From Pectobacterium zantedeschiae (lineage in GTDB: Bacteria; Pseudomonadota; Gammaproteobacteria; Enterobacterales; Enterobacteriaceae): a DNA stretch of 64,000 bases. The stretch's first letter is position 1, and each line of letters begins with the position of its first letter. Both the position numbers and the translations under genes were made by a program. Of this stretch, positions 54,985 through 64,000 are shown piece by piece. The notes below the pieces were generated by a model, which worked only from the letters and a program-made list of their open reading frames with translations, ran no database searches and was not told the origin of the DNA. The stretch is taken from assembly GCF_004137795.1 (NCBI RefSeq), contig NZ_NWTM01000001.1, positions 1,663,229 through 1,727,228 on the forward strand, given 5' to 3'.

Positions 54985-55932
54985 TTACTCGATTTCGATA
55001 CTCGCCATGCTCTGCGGTTGACGAGAAGCCAGAGATTTCTGTTTCTTATAGCTCAACGCGGCAGCTGGCACTTCGCTGACCTTACCAGTTTCAATCCACT
55101 TACGCAGGCGGTTAGCATCCGCAAAGTGCGTGTACTTACCGAATGCATCCAATACCACCAGCGCCACAGGCCGCTGATTAATGACCGTACGCATCACCAG
55201 ACAGTGTCCCGCCTGATTCGTGAAGCCCGTTTTGGTCAGTTGGATGCTCCAGTCCGCCTTATACACCAGATGGTTGGTGTTTCTGAACGGCAGGCTGTAC
55301 GCCGGATGAGAGAAAGTCGCCGTTTTCTCCTGCGTGGTACTAAGCTGGCTCAGCAGCGGATATTGTTTACTGGCAATCAGGAGCTTGGTGAGATCGCGGG
55401 CGGTCGAGACGTTATTGATGGACAGACCGGTCGGCTCGACATAGCGCGTGTGGGTCATACCTAGCGCACGGGCTTTGGCATTCATCGCGTGGATAAACGC
55501 CTGATAGCCCCCCGGATAGTGGTGCGCCAGACTGGCCGCCGCACGGTTCTCGGATGACATCAGCGCCAGCAGCAGCATGTCATGCCGGCTGATCTCGCTG
55601 TTCAGACGAACACGCGAGTACACCCCTTTCATTTCTTTCGTCTGGCTGATATCGACAGAGATGATTTCATCCAGCGGCTGATTGGCATCCAGCACCACCA
55701 GCGCCGTCATTAATTTCGTCACCGAAGCAATCGGCACCACCACATCTGGGTTACTGGAATACAGGATGTGGTTATCACGCAAATCCACCACCATGGCGCT
55801 ACCGGAAGCGATTTCCTGATGCGCAGTACCGGCGGAATACGTCGGCGCTTTCGCCATAGCCTGAGGCAACATCACAGCATGGGTTGACAGTATCAATAGG
55901 CCAAAAAGAGAAAGCTTAAAATTTTTAGTCAT
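54985..55932 (-). CDS. pbpG: D-alanyl-D-alanine endopeptidase PBP7
   Basis: The 315-residue precursor has a signal peptide (ending AMA) and a low-molecular-weight PBP fold with motifs SVTK (SxxK, in [17 protein letters not shown]), SSENRA (SxN) and KTG in [11 protein letters not shown]. Sequence blocks such as [49 protein letters not shown] agree with E. coli PBP7. It cleaves D-Ala-DAP cross-links in the periplasm. Confidence 0.94.
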   Translation of the reverse strand: MTKNFKLSLFGLLILSTHAVMLPQAMAKAPTYSAGTAHQEIASGSAMVVDLRDNHILYSSNPDVVVPIASVTKLMTALVVLDANQPLDEIISVDISQTKEMKGVYSRVRLNSEISRHDMLLLALMSSENRAAASLAHHYPGGYQAFIHAMNAKARALGMTHTRYVEPTGLSINNVSTARDLTKLLIASKQYPLLSQLSTTQEKTATFSHPAYSLPFRNTNHLVYKADWSIQLTKTGFTNQAGHCLVMRTVINQRPVALVVLDAFGKYTHFADANRLRKWIETGKVSEVPAAALSYKKQKSLASRQPQSMASIEIE

Positions 55933-56082
55933 TCTTCAATAACTTAAACAGTATTCTGTTAAATGAAAGGGATAGGCACCGGCATTATAATTTACCGTCC
56001 TTCCCCACGCACTCATGCAGCAGAAAAAGCTTTGTGACAAATTTTGACAAACGATTTTAGCAACATACTGTTTTCTCTAGCC

Positions 56083-56592
56083 TTACGTTAGAGATGGTTT
56101 TATTTTGCGCATCTGATTGAGCAAACGCAGGCTGACGCCGCTGAATATGCCCGCGGTCATTCCCCCCACCGCGCCGGATAACAGGCAGAACACAGGGTCA
56201 TGCGCCAATGTGGGAAACCGAGCCAACTGGACGGAAAGGTAGAAGCGAGAACAAAACGTCAGCAGCATCAGAGCTAATGGCCACCACGATCCCGTGCGTT
56301 GAAAACTGCGAGACGCTGGCAGATAGGTTCCAGAAGCCTTTCCCCACGCCCAACCGATCCACAGCCCCATCATCAACATCAGTAGAAATCCGCCCGCCGC
56401 CGCGAGCGGAAGCATCAGCGTGTGAAAAATCGCGCTAACACCCCATATCATGAAAACTGCGGGCACGACTAGCATCCTCACCAGCGATTGTTGCCGCGGC
56501 TGACTGGCTTTTACGCCAGCATAAATCAGGTAGCCCAAAATGACCCACACCCAATAGGGCGTGTGACGCAAAATAATCAGCAAGTTTTCCAC
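56083..56592 (-). CDS. Integral membrane protein of unknown function
   Basis: The 169-residue protein has about five hydrophobic segments (starting HTPYWVWVILGYLIYAGVKA) separated by short basic loops (QPRQQS, RSFQRTGSWW). I recognise it only as a conserved uncharacterised proteobacterial membrane family. It starts 62 bases after the FMN-binding protein gene on the same strand, so the two may form one transcript. No haem-binding histidine pattern is evident. Confidence 0.65.
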   Translation of the reverse strand: MENLLIILRHTPYWVWVILGYLIYAGVKASQPRQQSLVRMLVVPAVFMIWGVSAIFHTLMLPLAAAGGFLLMLMMGLWIGWAWGKASGTYLPASRSFQRTGSWWPLALMLLTFCSRFYLSVQLARFPTLAHDPVFCLLSGAVGGMTAGIFSGVSLRLLNQMRKIKPSLT

Positions 56593-56654
56593 AACGGTGC
56601 AATTCCTTCATCAACAGTGCATTCATCAACGGTGATAGTCACATTCCCGTTCAA

Positions 56655-57014
56655 TCACGGTGTGACTTTTGCCTGTTCCAGCGCCTGTTTCACCGCGTTA
56701 ATCACGCCCTGACTCGACAACGTTGCTCCCGTTACCGCATCCACCTTGTTAATATCCTGCGTCTCAAGAAGCTCAGGCACGATTTGATCTGTCGCGCTCA
56801 GCATCATCGCTTCGGTATCTCCATGCTTCAGCACTTCAGCGTTAGCGATCTTCCCGTCTTTAATGCTGACCGTTACCTCAACCTCTGCGGCCTTACCCTG
56901 TGCTTTACCAGTGTAGGTACCGTCTTTATATTGCCCTACATTACTGCCATGTGCGGACAGAGAAAAAGCCATCACTAACGTGGCCAGCATTGCCGGAATA
57001 GATTTTTTCATCAT
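56655..57014 (-). CDS. FMN-binding domain protein, secreted
   Basis: The 119-residue precursor has a signal peptide (cleaved near SAHG) and a single FMN-binding domain: YKDGTYTGKAQGKAAEVEVTVSIKDGKI, then the flavinylation motif DAVTGAT (D92 to T98). T98 would carry covalent FMN added by ApbE, as in NqrC and related electron-transfer proteins. It would act in the periplasm. It precedes a five-helix membrane protein on the same strand. No partner dehydrogenase is nearby. Confidence 0.85.
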   Translation of the reverse strand: MMKKSIPAMLATLVMAFSLSAHGSNVGQYKDGTYTGKAQGKAAEVEVTVSIKDGKIANAEVLKHGDTEAMMLSATDQIVPELLETQDINKVDAVTGATLSSQGVINAVKQALEQAKVTP

Positions 57015-57071
57015 TTTTCCCTATGTAAATAAAACAACAAAAGCAACAATTCAATAACCATAAAAGAACAA

Positions 57072-57614
57072 TCAACTAAACCCTAATAATTGATAATAAG
57101 ATTTCGTTTCAATATTATCCAATGACAATTGAAGCCGTAGCGCACATTCCATACACCGATCTCTAAGTGCTTTCAACTGGGTTTCATCATCGGTCATCAC
57201 CGATATTTCTACGAAATAACCAAGAGATTCAATATAATCGAGCGTGATATGGAAGGCACTTAAAAAGTAGATACTGCGGATTTTATGAATTTCAAAAAGG
57301 GGCTTATACCCCAGCGTCTGTAACATGCTGTCGGTTTTTTCAAAGGCTTCGACGTTAACCGCTTCGCAGCGATCGGCACCTGGCCCTTTAACAATCCAGA
57401 GTTTTATCCCCGATGGTTCCATACGTCGCACCAGCATTTTAATATTTTGCTGTTGCAGATGCTTCTCAGCATCATCGTAATAAATATCATGTTCTTTATT
57501 TTCAAAGACGAAAGCCTCTGGGTGGAGACTAAAAAGCGTATTTCTGAAAACGGCTATATCGTCGATGCGAAATTTGAGTTCTACTTCATATTTCCCTGTG
57601 AAATGTTCAACCAT
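57072..57614 (-). CDS. cyaB: CYTH-domain class IV adenylate cyclase-like protein
   Basis: With the ATG at 57614 (GAGG about 8 bases upstream) the product has 180 residues. It starts with the CYTH motif ExExK in YEVELKFR and continues with EHDIYYDDAEKHLQQQNIKMLVRRM and IKLWIVKGPG, and the late TLDYIESLGYFVEI, together forming the tunnel-fold site for triphosphates and metal. It matches CyaB class IV adenylate cyclases of Aeromonas and Yersinia. Some CYTH proteins are triphosphatases instead, so cyclase activity is inferred. Confidence 0.85.
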   Translation of the reverse strand: MVEHFTGKYEVELKFRIDDIAVFRNTLFSLHPEAFVFENKEHDIYYDDAEKHLQQQNIKMLVRRMEPSGIKLWIVKGPGADRCEAVNVEAFEKTDSMLQTLGYKPLFEIHKIRSIYFLSAFHITLDYIESLGYFVEISVMTDDETQLKALRDRCMECALRLQLSLDNIETKSYYQLLGFS

Positions 57615-58011
57615 GTTCTTTCCCTCACTGGAGTCCCTGAAATAAAATTGACTCTCCGCCACATTGTCAGAATTTTTATTACGCTGACATACGGAGGTTC
57701 AAGAATATAATGATTCGGTCGTCCGCAAAATAGATCATACAGGTAACATAATATGGCCGAATGGCCGTCCTCTAACTCTCCTTGATTAACACCTTACGTC
57801 CTGTGACATCCAGGTAGCGCGATAGCATTACCGGGACAGCATTAACTCGACAATAATGCCGCGTTATTACCTTACAACGTCAGACATCCCGAGCGCAATT
57901 TCCTGACAGCGAATGCCATCAGCAATTTCCCATCAAAGAAAATGCGGTCAGAGCCGCACGGGACGCTGACCGCCGTTAATAGTAGCTGAGAAGGAAAAAA
58001 CCGCTAGTTCT
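57615..58011. other. Intergenic region with terminator on its right side
   Basis: About 400 bases without a gene. The left part should contain the cyaB promoter. The right part holds the inverted repeat described separately at 57944-57973. Confidence 0.4.
57944..57973 (-). terminator. Terminator of the mmuPM operon
   Basis: GCGGTCAG and CTGACCGC form a perfect 8-bp stem with a 14-base loop, and on the minus strand ATTTTCTTT follows. It lies 40 bases after the last gene of the mmu unit. Confidence 0.6.
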
Positions 58012-58560
58012 TCACACAGCAACAGCAGGTAATAGCAAAATCAGTGCAGAATCAAAGCCATGATGGTGCATAAACTCGCGCAAAATCAGTAAGCGAGCGG
58101 AGAAGGCATTCTCTAACGGAATCCCTTCCCAGACTGCCGGAGTCCCCAGCATGACACGCTCCAGACGTTTAAAGGTTCTTTCCATATCATCCTGCGGCAA
58201 CCGCCACCGCGCGTCCTCTTCTTCTGCTCCCGAAATCTGTGCGATTGTCACCAATGTGGGATCGAAAGAGAACAGAATGGAATTCGCAGGGATATCGTGG
58301 CGAATACGTGTTACCTCATCTTCTACCGCCATGATCGCCAACTCCATCTCGTCCGGCGTCGGGGGAAGATGCTTGAAAAACGTCGCCGCCGTTTTGTCAA
58401 AACCGATGGTCAGTTGCAGGGTTGCCGACGGTTGTGATGCTGTCCCGCAGACGACTGTCGTCTGTTGCTCGCCAATGCACAGCACCGTTATCGGCACATC
58501 TGGCTCAACGCGCTGTCTGGCAAGCGAGTACATATGTTGTAGATTCACATCATTTTCCAT
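58012..58560 (-). CDS. Hypothetical protein in the mmu operon, 182 aa
   Basis: The ATG at 58560 follows AGGGG at 8 bases and lies 16 bases after the mmuM stop, so it is very likely cotranscribed with mmuPM. The protein is soluble and acidic, with a beta-rich first half (PITVLCIGEQQTTVVCGT, TLQLTIGFDKTAATFF) and a helical second half (ELAIMAVEDEVTRIRHDI, MERTFKRLERVMLGTPAVWEGIPLENAFSARLLILREFMHHHGFDSALILLLPAV). I do not recognise the family or any catalytic motif. A role in methyl or sulfur metabolism is suggested only by position. Confidence 0.65.
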   Translation of the reverse strand: MENDVNLQHMYSLARQRVEPDVPITVLCIGEQQTTVVCGTASQPSATLQLTIGFDKTAATFFKHLPPTPDEMELAIMAVEDEVTRIRHDIPANSILFSFDPTLVTIAQISGAEEEDARWRLPQDDMERTFKRLERVMLGTPAVWEGIPLENAFSARLLILREFMHHHGFDSALILLLPAVAV

Positions 58561-58576
58561 CACGGCATCCCCTTAT

Positions 58577-59524
58577 TTAGTACTCACTCTCGTGCTGGCA
58601 GCAGCGTGCAATACCGGCAATGTCGGCTGGCGTAGTACGGCAACAGCCGCCAATCAGACGTGCCCCTGCGGCCTGCCACTCGGGCAGATACGCGGTCAGC
58701 TGGCATGCCGCATCGTGCGTGTTGCTCCAGGTTTTGGTTACGGCATCATACTGCTCGCCGGAATTGGGATAAACCACCAAAGGCAAATCTGTTAGCGAAG
58801 ACAGATGCATCAGCGCTGGCGTTACCTTTTCCAACGCAATGCAGTTGATACCAACAGCAACCACCTGTGAGCAGGCGTTAACCCGTTCCAGCACCGTGCG
58901 CAATGGCGTACCGTCGCTGAGATGTTCGCTATCACGCAACGTGAAGGAGAACCAGGCCTGTGCCTGAGGGAATTCGGCCAGTAACGCAATCAGCGCCTCT
59001 ATTTCCGCAAAAGACGGCAGTGTCTCGCAGGCCAACAGATCCGCACCAGCATCATGCAGCGCCGCGATGCGCGGCCGATGAAATGCCATCATCTCAGCCT
59101 GCGGCAAATGGTAATCACCACGATACTCCGAGCCATCCGCCAGATAGGCACCGTAGGGTCCCACCGATCCCGCCACCAGCAGCGCCCCAGCCTGCGGGTT
59201 ATCGTGGCGATAATCATCCCGAGCCTGCGCCGCCAGCTGTACGCTTTTGGCAATCAGCGCCAGCGATTCCACTTCGCTATACCCGCGAGCCTTAAACCCT
59301 TGTGGCGTGGCCTGATAGCTGGCGGTAATCGCACACTGCGCCCCAGCCTTGAAATAGTCGAGGTGCACCTGATAAATCAGCGCCGGATTCTCAACCAGTA
59401 CCTTCGCCGACCACAGGGGATCCGTTAAATCACAGCCGCGCGCTTCCAGTTCGGTCGCCAACGCGCCGTCCAGCACAACCGTTGGTGCTGTCGCCAGCAT
59501 TTCGGTAACCGTATTGTTATGCAA
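58577..59524 (-). CDS. mmuM: Homocysteine S-methyltransferase MmuM
   Basis: The 315-residue enzyme is a betaine-homocysteine methyltransferase-fold protein. The zinc cysteines are in VAVGINC and GGCCRTTP, and the N-terminal [23 protein letters not shown] is the family signature. It transfers a methyl group from S-methylmethionine to homocysteine, giving two methionines. Its start overlaps the mmuP stop by 8 bases. E. coli has the same mmuP-mmuM order. S-methylmethionine is abundant in plants. Confidence 0.95.
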   Translation of the reverse strand: MHNNTVTEMLATAPTVVLDGALATELEARGCDLTDPLWSAKVLVENPALIYQVHLDYFKAGAQCAITASYQATPQGFKARGYSEVESLALIAKSVQLAAQARDDYRHDNPQAGALLVAGSVGPYGAYLADGSEYRGDYHLPQAEMMAFHRPRIAALHDAGADLLACETLPSFAEIEALIALLAEFPQAQAWFSFTLRDSEHLSDGTPLRTVLERVNACSQVVAVGINCIALEKVTPALMHLSSLTDLPLVVYPNSGEQYDAVTKTWSNTHDAACQLTAYLPEWQAAGARLIGGCCRTTPADIAGIARCCQHESEY

Positions 59525-60929
59525 TGTCTTCCACTCCCGTTAACCCACGCTTTTTCATTGACTGCGTAAAATAATAAGCAGCGTAACACAGCACGACAAA
59601 CGGAATTCCACACCACAGTGCAATCCGCTGGCTGGGGTCAAACGCCAGCCCGACGCAGGCCAACAGGCACAGCAGGAAGCCAAGAATCGGCGTGATCGGG
59701 AACCAAGGTGCACGATATTGCAGTTCAGACAGTGGTTTTCCGCTGCGGAGATGATGACGGCGGAACATATAGTGTGAGGCGCAGATACTCAACCACACCG
59801 CCACTACGGCAAAACCAGAAATCGCGGACAGCGCCACGTAGACGGTATCGGGCGCGACCACGCTGGAAAACAGCGCCAATAGCCCACCCAGCATACTAAC
59901 GGAAATGGCAAAGAGCGGAATGCCGCGGCGCGTCAGGCGAGAAAAACGGCGCGGCAAGGTGCCTTCGTTAGACAGCGACCACAGCATACGTCCCGAGGCA
60001 TACAGCCCTGAATTCGCGGCAGACAGGATCGCCGTCAAAATCACGAAATTAAAAATATCGGCGGCGTAAGGAATGCCAATCTTCTCAAATACCAGTACAA
60101 ACGGGCTTTTGGCGATGCCCGCCTCTTCCATCGGGATGATGGCGGCCAGTACCAGCACCGTACCAAGGAAGAAGATCACCAGTCGTGCGACGGTCGTGCG
60201 AATCGCCATCGGCACAACCTTGTGCGGATTCTCAGTTTCACCTGCGGCAATGCCGATCAGTTCCGTGCCAGAGAAGGCGAAGTTTACCGCCACCATCGTC
60301 ATCAATATCGGCAGGCCACCATAGGGGAACCAGCCGGACGCAGTAATGTTCTGGAAGAACGGTGCGGGAGAACCATCCTGCATCGGAATAAAGCCAAACA
60401 TCGCCCCCGCACCAAGCACGATAAAGGCGAGAATCGTGACAACTTTAACAATCGAGAACCAGAATTCCCCTTCAGCAAAGAAGCGGGACGATACGATATT
60501 CAGCAGGTAGATCAGCACACAAAACAGCAGACACCAGGTCCAGACTGGCACCTGCGGGAACCAATACTGCATGCAAAAACCAGCGGCAGTCAGGCTGGAA
60601 CCCAGTGCGACCGTCCACGTTAGCCAATATAGCCACGCCACGGTATAGCCCGTTGCCGGACTGAGATAGCGGGAAGCATAAACATGGAACGCCCCAGTTT
60701 CCGGCATAGCGACAGAGAGTTCACCCAGGCTAAGCATCACCAGATAAACCACCAGCGCACCAATCAGATATGCCAATAGCGTCCCAGCCGCGCCCGTTGT
60801 GGAAATAATGTAGCCCGTATTGAAAAACAGGCCGGTACCGATGACGCCGCCGAGCGAAAGCATCACCAAATGGCGAGCTTTCATGGTGCGCTTAAACTGT
60901 CCTTCCGAGCCAGGTGCGTGTTGTTCCAT
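59517..60929 (-). CDS. mmuP: S-methylmethionine permease MmuP
   Basis: This 470-residue APC-family transporter has twelve helices, with the family signature [27 protein letters not shown] at helix 1, [25 protein letters not shown] in the middle and [28 protein letters not shown] later. It matches E. coli MmuP. It imports S-methylmethionine for MmuM. A MetJ box lies 210 bases upstream, beyond an inserted palindromic repeat. Confidence 0.94.
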   Translation of the reverse strand: MEQHAPGSEGQFKRTMKARHLVMLSLGGVIGTGLFFNTGYIISTTGAAGTLLAYLIGALVVYLVMLSLGELSVAMPETGAFHVYASRYLSPATGYTVAWLYWLTWTVALGSSLTAAGFCMQYWFPQVPVWTWCLLFCVLIYLLNIVSSRFFAEGEFWFSIVKVVTILAFIVLGAGAMFGFIPMQDGSPAPFFQNITASGWFPYGGLPILMTMVAVNFAFSGTELIGIAAGETENPHKVVPMAIRTTVARLVIFFLGTVLVLAAIIPMEEAGIAKSPFVLVFEKIGIPYAADIFNFVILTAILSAANSGLYASGRMLWSLSNEGTLPRRFSRLTRRGIPLFAISVSMLGGLLALFSSVVAPDTVYVALSAISGFAVVAVWLSICASHYMFRRHHLRSGKPLSELQYRAPWFPITPILGFLLCLLACVGLAFDPSQRIALWCGIPFVVLCYAAYYFTQSMKKRGLTGVEDIA

Positions 60930-60992
60930 GATGACCTTTCGTTATCAATAAACCTGCCCTGCTTGATGTCGCAGGACGGTAATGGTCCCTAA

Positions 60993-61131
60993 ATAATTCG
61001 AGTTGCATGAAGGCGGCGAGTGACAAATCTGCCTCTGGCAGAGTTGAACGCTGCTTGCAGCGGCCCCAACGGAGCGCGGTACACGCAAGTGCTCCGAGTA
61101 ACGTAGCCAACACGCAGGCAACTTGAAGTAT
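60993..61131. repeat. Palindromic intergenic repeat (MITE-like), copy 2
   Basis: The ends are ATAATTCGAGTTGCA and GGCAACTTGAAGTAT, imperfect terminal inverted repeats matching those of the copy at 9750-9870. The internal part has its own hairpins (CTGCCTCTGGCAG; CGCTGCTTGCAGCG). It has no coding capacity. It lies between the mmuP start and the MetJ box, so it would be transcribed into the mmuP leader. Confidence 0.78.
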
Positions 61132-61140
61132 AACGGGAGT

Positions 61141-61164
61141 AGACGTCTAAACTTCCAGATAGAT
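61141..61164. promoter_or_regulatory. MetJ operator upstream of mmuP
   Basis: AGACGTCT at 61141-61148 is a perfect MetJ half-operator (met box). The next two 8-mers, AAACTTCC and AGATAGAT, match it at about half of positions, as is common in met operators. On the minus strand TTGACG (61182-61177) lies just upstream and could be the -35 element. Methionine repression of mmuPM is known in E. coli. Confidence 0.75.
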
Positions 61165-61327
61165 GGAGTGTTATACCGTCAACCGATTCGTAAAGTAAAG
61201 CGCAGGCCGCGGGAGAGTAGTGAAGTGGGTTAAAATTGAGCAGCCGCTATCGGGAAACAAAAAGTGTGAAACAAAGAGGGGAAAACAAAGAATGGGAAAA
61301 TAGATAACGAGAGGAAACGGTGAGCGC
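61165..61327. other. Purine-rich intergenic segment
   Basis: The rest of the space between the met box and the end of dusC. It is rich in A and G on the plus strand and contains no gene that I can see. Confidence 0.35.
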
Positions 61328-62260
61328 TTATGGCTCACCAATCACACGTGCGATTTCCGTTGAGGTCTTCAGCGTGCGAATCTCGCTGAATAACGCGGTG
61401 GCGTCGTCGTACTCTTTACGCAAATAGCCAAGCCACTGTTTGATCCGCGCCACGTGATACATCCCCGTATCACCCTGTTTTTCCAGCCGCACATATTTTT
61501 GTAGCAGTAACATAACCTCAGGCCACGGCATACGCGGTTCGTTATATTTAATCACGCGGCTCAGGTTTGGCACATTCAAAGCCCCCCGCCCCAGCATGAT
61601 GGCATCGCAGCCCGTTGCCGCCATACAATCCTGTGCGCTCTGCCAGTCCCAGATTTCACCGTTGGCAATCACCGGAATCCGCAGTCGCTGGCGGATTTCT
61701 CCGATTGCCTGCCAGTTAATGCATTCAGCCTTGTAACCGTCTTCTTTCGTGCGACCATGCACAGCCAACTCACTGGCTCCTGCCTGCTGTACCGCGTCGG
61801 CAATTTCGAACTGACGAGCGCCGGAATCCCAACCCAGGCGTATTTTCACCGTGACCGGCAAATGCGCTGGCACCGCCTCACGCATGGCTTTTGCGCCCTG
61901 ATAGATCAGTTCGGGATCTTTTAACAGCGTCGCACCGCCCCCACTACCGTTCACTAGCTTCGACGGGCAGCCGCAGTTAAGATCGACGCCATACGACCCC
62001 AGTTCTACCGCCCGCGCGGCATTCTCCGCCAGCCACTGTGGGTATTGTCCCAGTAGCTGCACACGCACCAGCGTGCCGGACGGCGTACGGCTGGCATGAT
62101 GTAGCTCCGGGCAAAGACGATAAAAAGATTTAACCGGCAGGCATTGATCTACAACACGTAAAAACTCGGTGATGCACAGATCATAATCATTTACTTCGGT
62201 CAGTAGCTCTCGCACTAATGAGTCGAGAACCCCTTCCATCGGGGCAAGCAAAACACGCAT
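61328..62260 (-). CDS. dusC: tRNA-dihydrouridine(16) synthase DusC
   Basis: The 310-residue flavoenzyme has the Dus signature: [13 protein letters not shown] at the start, the catalytic cysteine C98 in [22 protein letters not shown], the FMN-binding [10 protein letters not shown] and [12 protein letters not shown]. Blocks such as [15 protein letters not shown] mark the DusC subgroup, which reduces U16 of tRNA with NADPH. It is divergent from queH, another tRNA modification gene. Confidence 0.94.
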   Translation of the reverse strand: MRVLLAPMEGVLDSLVRELLTEVNDYDLCITEFLRVVDQCLPVKSFYRLCPELHHASRTPSGTLVRVQLLGQYPQWLAENAARAVELGSYGVDLNCGCPSKLVNGSGGGATLLKDPELIYQGAKAMREAVPAHLPVTVKIRLGWDSGARQFEIADAVQQAGASELAVHGRTKEDGYKAECINWQAIGEIRQRLRIPVIANGEIWDWQSAQDCMAATGCDAIMLGRGALNVPNLSRVIKYNEPRMPWPEVMLLLQKYVRLEKQGDTGMYHVARIKQWLGYLRKEYDDATALFSEIRTLKTSTEIARVIGEP

Positions 62261-62476
62261 AACGCTACTCGGTAACCATTTTATCGTTAATCACAGCCAT
62301 TCATTGCACAGCCAAAAAAGCAGGCAATCCTAGGGGGGTATTGTACGGATAATGCAGCGGGAAAGATAACGCCAGATGCGCCCAGAGGTTGCCTCTTATG
62401 AGCATATCATCAATAATTCGTTACGAATTTGTGATGCTATCGTCCTTACGGACCACAACGAAGTGACTGTTTATTT

Positions 62477-63148
62477 ATGTCGAATGTCAAAACCGCAGAA
62501 TTTAAGCGCCCACAGCTTTCATTACCCAATAGCGCAGACAAACTGCTGCTGCACTCTTGCTGTGCGCCCTGCTCTGGTGAAGTCATGGAAGCCATCACCG
62601 CTTCTGGCATTGATTACACCATTTTCTTCTACAACCCCAACATCCACCCGCAGCGTGAATATCTGATCCGTAAAGAGGAAAACATCCGTTTTGCGGAACA
62701 GCATAACGTGCCTTTCATCGATGCAGATTACGACTCGGATAACTGGTTCGAACGTGCCAAAGGCATGGAATGGGAACCCGAACGCGGCATTCGTTGCACC
62801 ATGTGTTTTGATATGCGTTTCGAGCGTACGGCGCTGTATGCAGCGGAAAATGGCTTTAGCGTTATTTCCAGCTCATTGGGAATTTCCCGCTGGAAAAACA
62901 TGCAGCAAATTAACGAATGTGGCCAGAACGCGGCGCAGAAATATCCTGGCGTCACCTACTGGGATTACAACTGGCGCAAAGGCGGCGGCTCGGCTCGGAT
63001 GATCGAAATCAGCAAGCGTGAACGTTTCTATCAGCAAGAGTATTGCGGCTGCATCTACTCCCTGCGCGACTCCAATATGCATCGCAAATCACAGGGGCGC
63101 GATATTATTCGCATCGGTAAGCTGTATTACGGCGACGAAGCCGAATGA
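62477..63148 (+). CDS. queH: Epoxyqueuosine reductase QueH
   Basis: The 223-residue protein has the QueH (DUF208) cysteine pattern: [13 protein letters not shown] near residue 27, [14 protein letters not shown] in the middle and EYCGCIYS near the C-terminus, which bind an iron-sulfur cluster and a metal. Other blocks are [18 protein letters not shown] and [15 protein letters not shown]. It catalyses the last step of queuosine synthesis and replaces QueG where that is absent. The ATG at 62477 has a weak ribosome site. Confidence 0.92.
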   Translation: MSNVKTAEFKRPQLSLPNSADKLLLHSCCAPCSGEVMEAITASGIDYTIFFYNPNIHPQREYLIRKEENIRFAEQHNVPFIDADYDSDNWFERAKGMEWEPERGIRCTMCFDMRFERTALYAAENGFSVISSSLGISRWKNMQQINECGQNAAQKYPGVTYWDYNWRKGGGSARMIEISKRERFYQQEYCGCIYSLRDSNMHRKSQGRDIIRIGKLYYGDEAE

Positions 63149-63284
63149 CCGATTAGGCACGTCATGCGGCGTGCCGTTTCGCTACGTCTGATTTTATCGC
63201 CGATACCGGATAGAAAAGATGGTGCTCAATGATGCCGACCTGGCGCCTATCTTCTTTTCTGGCCGTCCCTGGCTAGCATCGCTG

Positions 63285-64000
63285 CTACAACGTCGCTACG
63301 CCGCCGCCCAACGCGTTATACAGCGTAATCAGGTTATTCAGGCGCGTTTGTTCCACCGCAATAAGATCTTTCTGCGCGCTATACAGCGTACGTTGCGCTT
63401 CCAGCATATTGAGATAGGTATCCACGCCTTCTCGATAGCGACTGTCCGCCAGACGATAGCTGCGCTGCGCCGCCGCCACGTAATCCCACAGTGCGGCACG
63501 CTGTTCTTCCAACGTACCTTTGCGCGCCAGCGCATCCGCGACCTCTTTGAAGGCCGATTGAATGGCTTTCTCGTAGCTGGCGATATAGCCCTTTTTCTGC
63601 GCTTCGGCGTAAGCCAACGACGCCCGGTTAGCCCCTCCGTCAAACAGCGGCAGGCTGATGCTGGGCGCAAACGACCATACCCCCATTCCCTGACTAAACA
63701 ACGAGGAGAGCGCGGTACTGCTCACTCCGCCACTGGCCGTCAGCGTGACGCTGGGAAAGAAGGCCGCACGCGCCGCGCCGATGTTGGCATTGGCCGACTT
63801 CAGAGTATGCTCCGCTTCCTGCACGTCCGGGCGTTGTAGCAATACCGTTGAGTCTATCCCCGCCTCGACCGGCTTCACCGCGTGCGCCAGCGCATCAAGA
63901 TTCTCCGGCAGCAACGTGTCGTTTACCGTTTGTCCCACCAGCAAATTCAGCGCATTGATGTATTGCGCTACGCTGGTGGTATTGCTGGCAACATCGGCAC
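63285..64000 (-). CDS. RND efflux outer-membrane factor, partial (runs off window)
   Basis: The frame is open to the right edge, so the N-terminus is outside. The visible 238 residues are the second repeat of a TolC/OprM-like factor of the NodT family: LLQRPDVQEAEHTLKSANANIGAARAAFFPSVTLTASGG, SFAPSISLPLFDGGANRA and GVDTYLNMLEAQRTLYSAQ. LLQRPDV and ANIGAARAAFFP are signatures of drug-efflux outer-membrane lipoproteins. The matching RND pump and adaptor genes should lie beyond the window. Confidence 0.9.
   Translation of the reverse strand, partial: ADVASNTTSVAQYINALNLLVGQTVNDTLLPENLDALAHAVKPVEAGIDSTVLLQRPDVQEAEHTLKSANANIGAARAAFFPSVTLTASGGVSSTALSSLFSQGMGVWSFAPSISLPLFDGGANRASLAYAEAQKKGYIASYEKAIQSAFKEVADALARKGTLEEQRAALWDYVAAAQRSYRLADSRYREGVDTYLNMLEAQRTLYSAQKDLIAVEQTRLNNLITLYNALGGGVATL

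Overview
The window reads as chromosome of a soft-rot enterobacterium, most likely Pectobacterium. The evidence is the E. coli-like blocks (ompX-rhtA-dps-glnHPQ, ybiB, dinG, idi, bglX, pbpG, mmuPM, dusC, queH), a PrtW-type metalloprotease with its own type I exporter, and a headless phage-tail cluster with the layout reported for carotovoricin. Assignments rest on motifs and remembered family members; no database search was run.

Left arm (1-15.9 kb). A short AT-rich accessory stretch carries a PD-(D/E)XK nuclease-like protein and a two-gene operon of unknown small proteins. Housekeeping genes follow: a GyrI/SbmC-like protein, a cupin, YgaP rhodanese, a YeeO-type MATE exporter, a CynX/NimT-type MFS transporter, OmpX, RhtA, a P-loop kinase-like protein, Dps, the glutamine ABC transporter GlnHPQ, an M3 metallopeptidase and YbiB.

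Island between ybiB and dinG (about 16.0-40.3 kb). In E. coli these two genes are neighbours; here 24 kb separates them. Nearly all of it is read on the minus strand. From the dinG side it holds prtW-inh-prtDEF (secreted protease, inhibitor, exporter), a lysis operon (holin-like, muralytic enzyme, Rz with embedded Rz1, two Mu-like genes), and a contractile-tail operon (Mu gp37/gp38-like, sheath, tube, a ferredoxin-like protein, tail chaperone with a frameshifted extension, tape measure, U, X, D, V, W, J, I, fibre, Tfa). There are no capsid, portal, terminase, replication or integrase genes, so this is a tailocin. At its end the fibre gene holds one Gin/Hin-type crossover site. The partner half of the switch is wrecked: the invertase lacks its catalytic N-terminal half, the spare fibre end is truncated and has a stop codon, and the spare tfa is frameshifted. 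Fibre switching therefore looks locked.

The most unusual gene is the 97-codon ferredoxin-like gene after the tube gene. It keeps the plant-type ferredoxin framework, but all four cluster cysteines are replaced (S40, D45, S48, D78).

Right arm (40.3-64 kb). DinG, an AraC regulator with a LysE/RhtB exporter, a 35-aa membrane peptide, Idi and BglX come first. Next is a phosphonate-like locus: a class III PLP enzyme divergent from a PhnS2/T2/U2-like ABC transporter with a DeoR regulator. Then come a GST, PBP7, a membrane protein with an FMN-binding protein, a CYTH adenylate cyclase, mmuP-mmuM-orf182 behind a MetJ box, DusC, QueH and the end of an RND outer-membrane factor that runs off the window. 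Two copies of a palindromic intergenic repeat occur, before dps and before mmuP.
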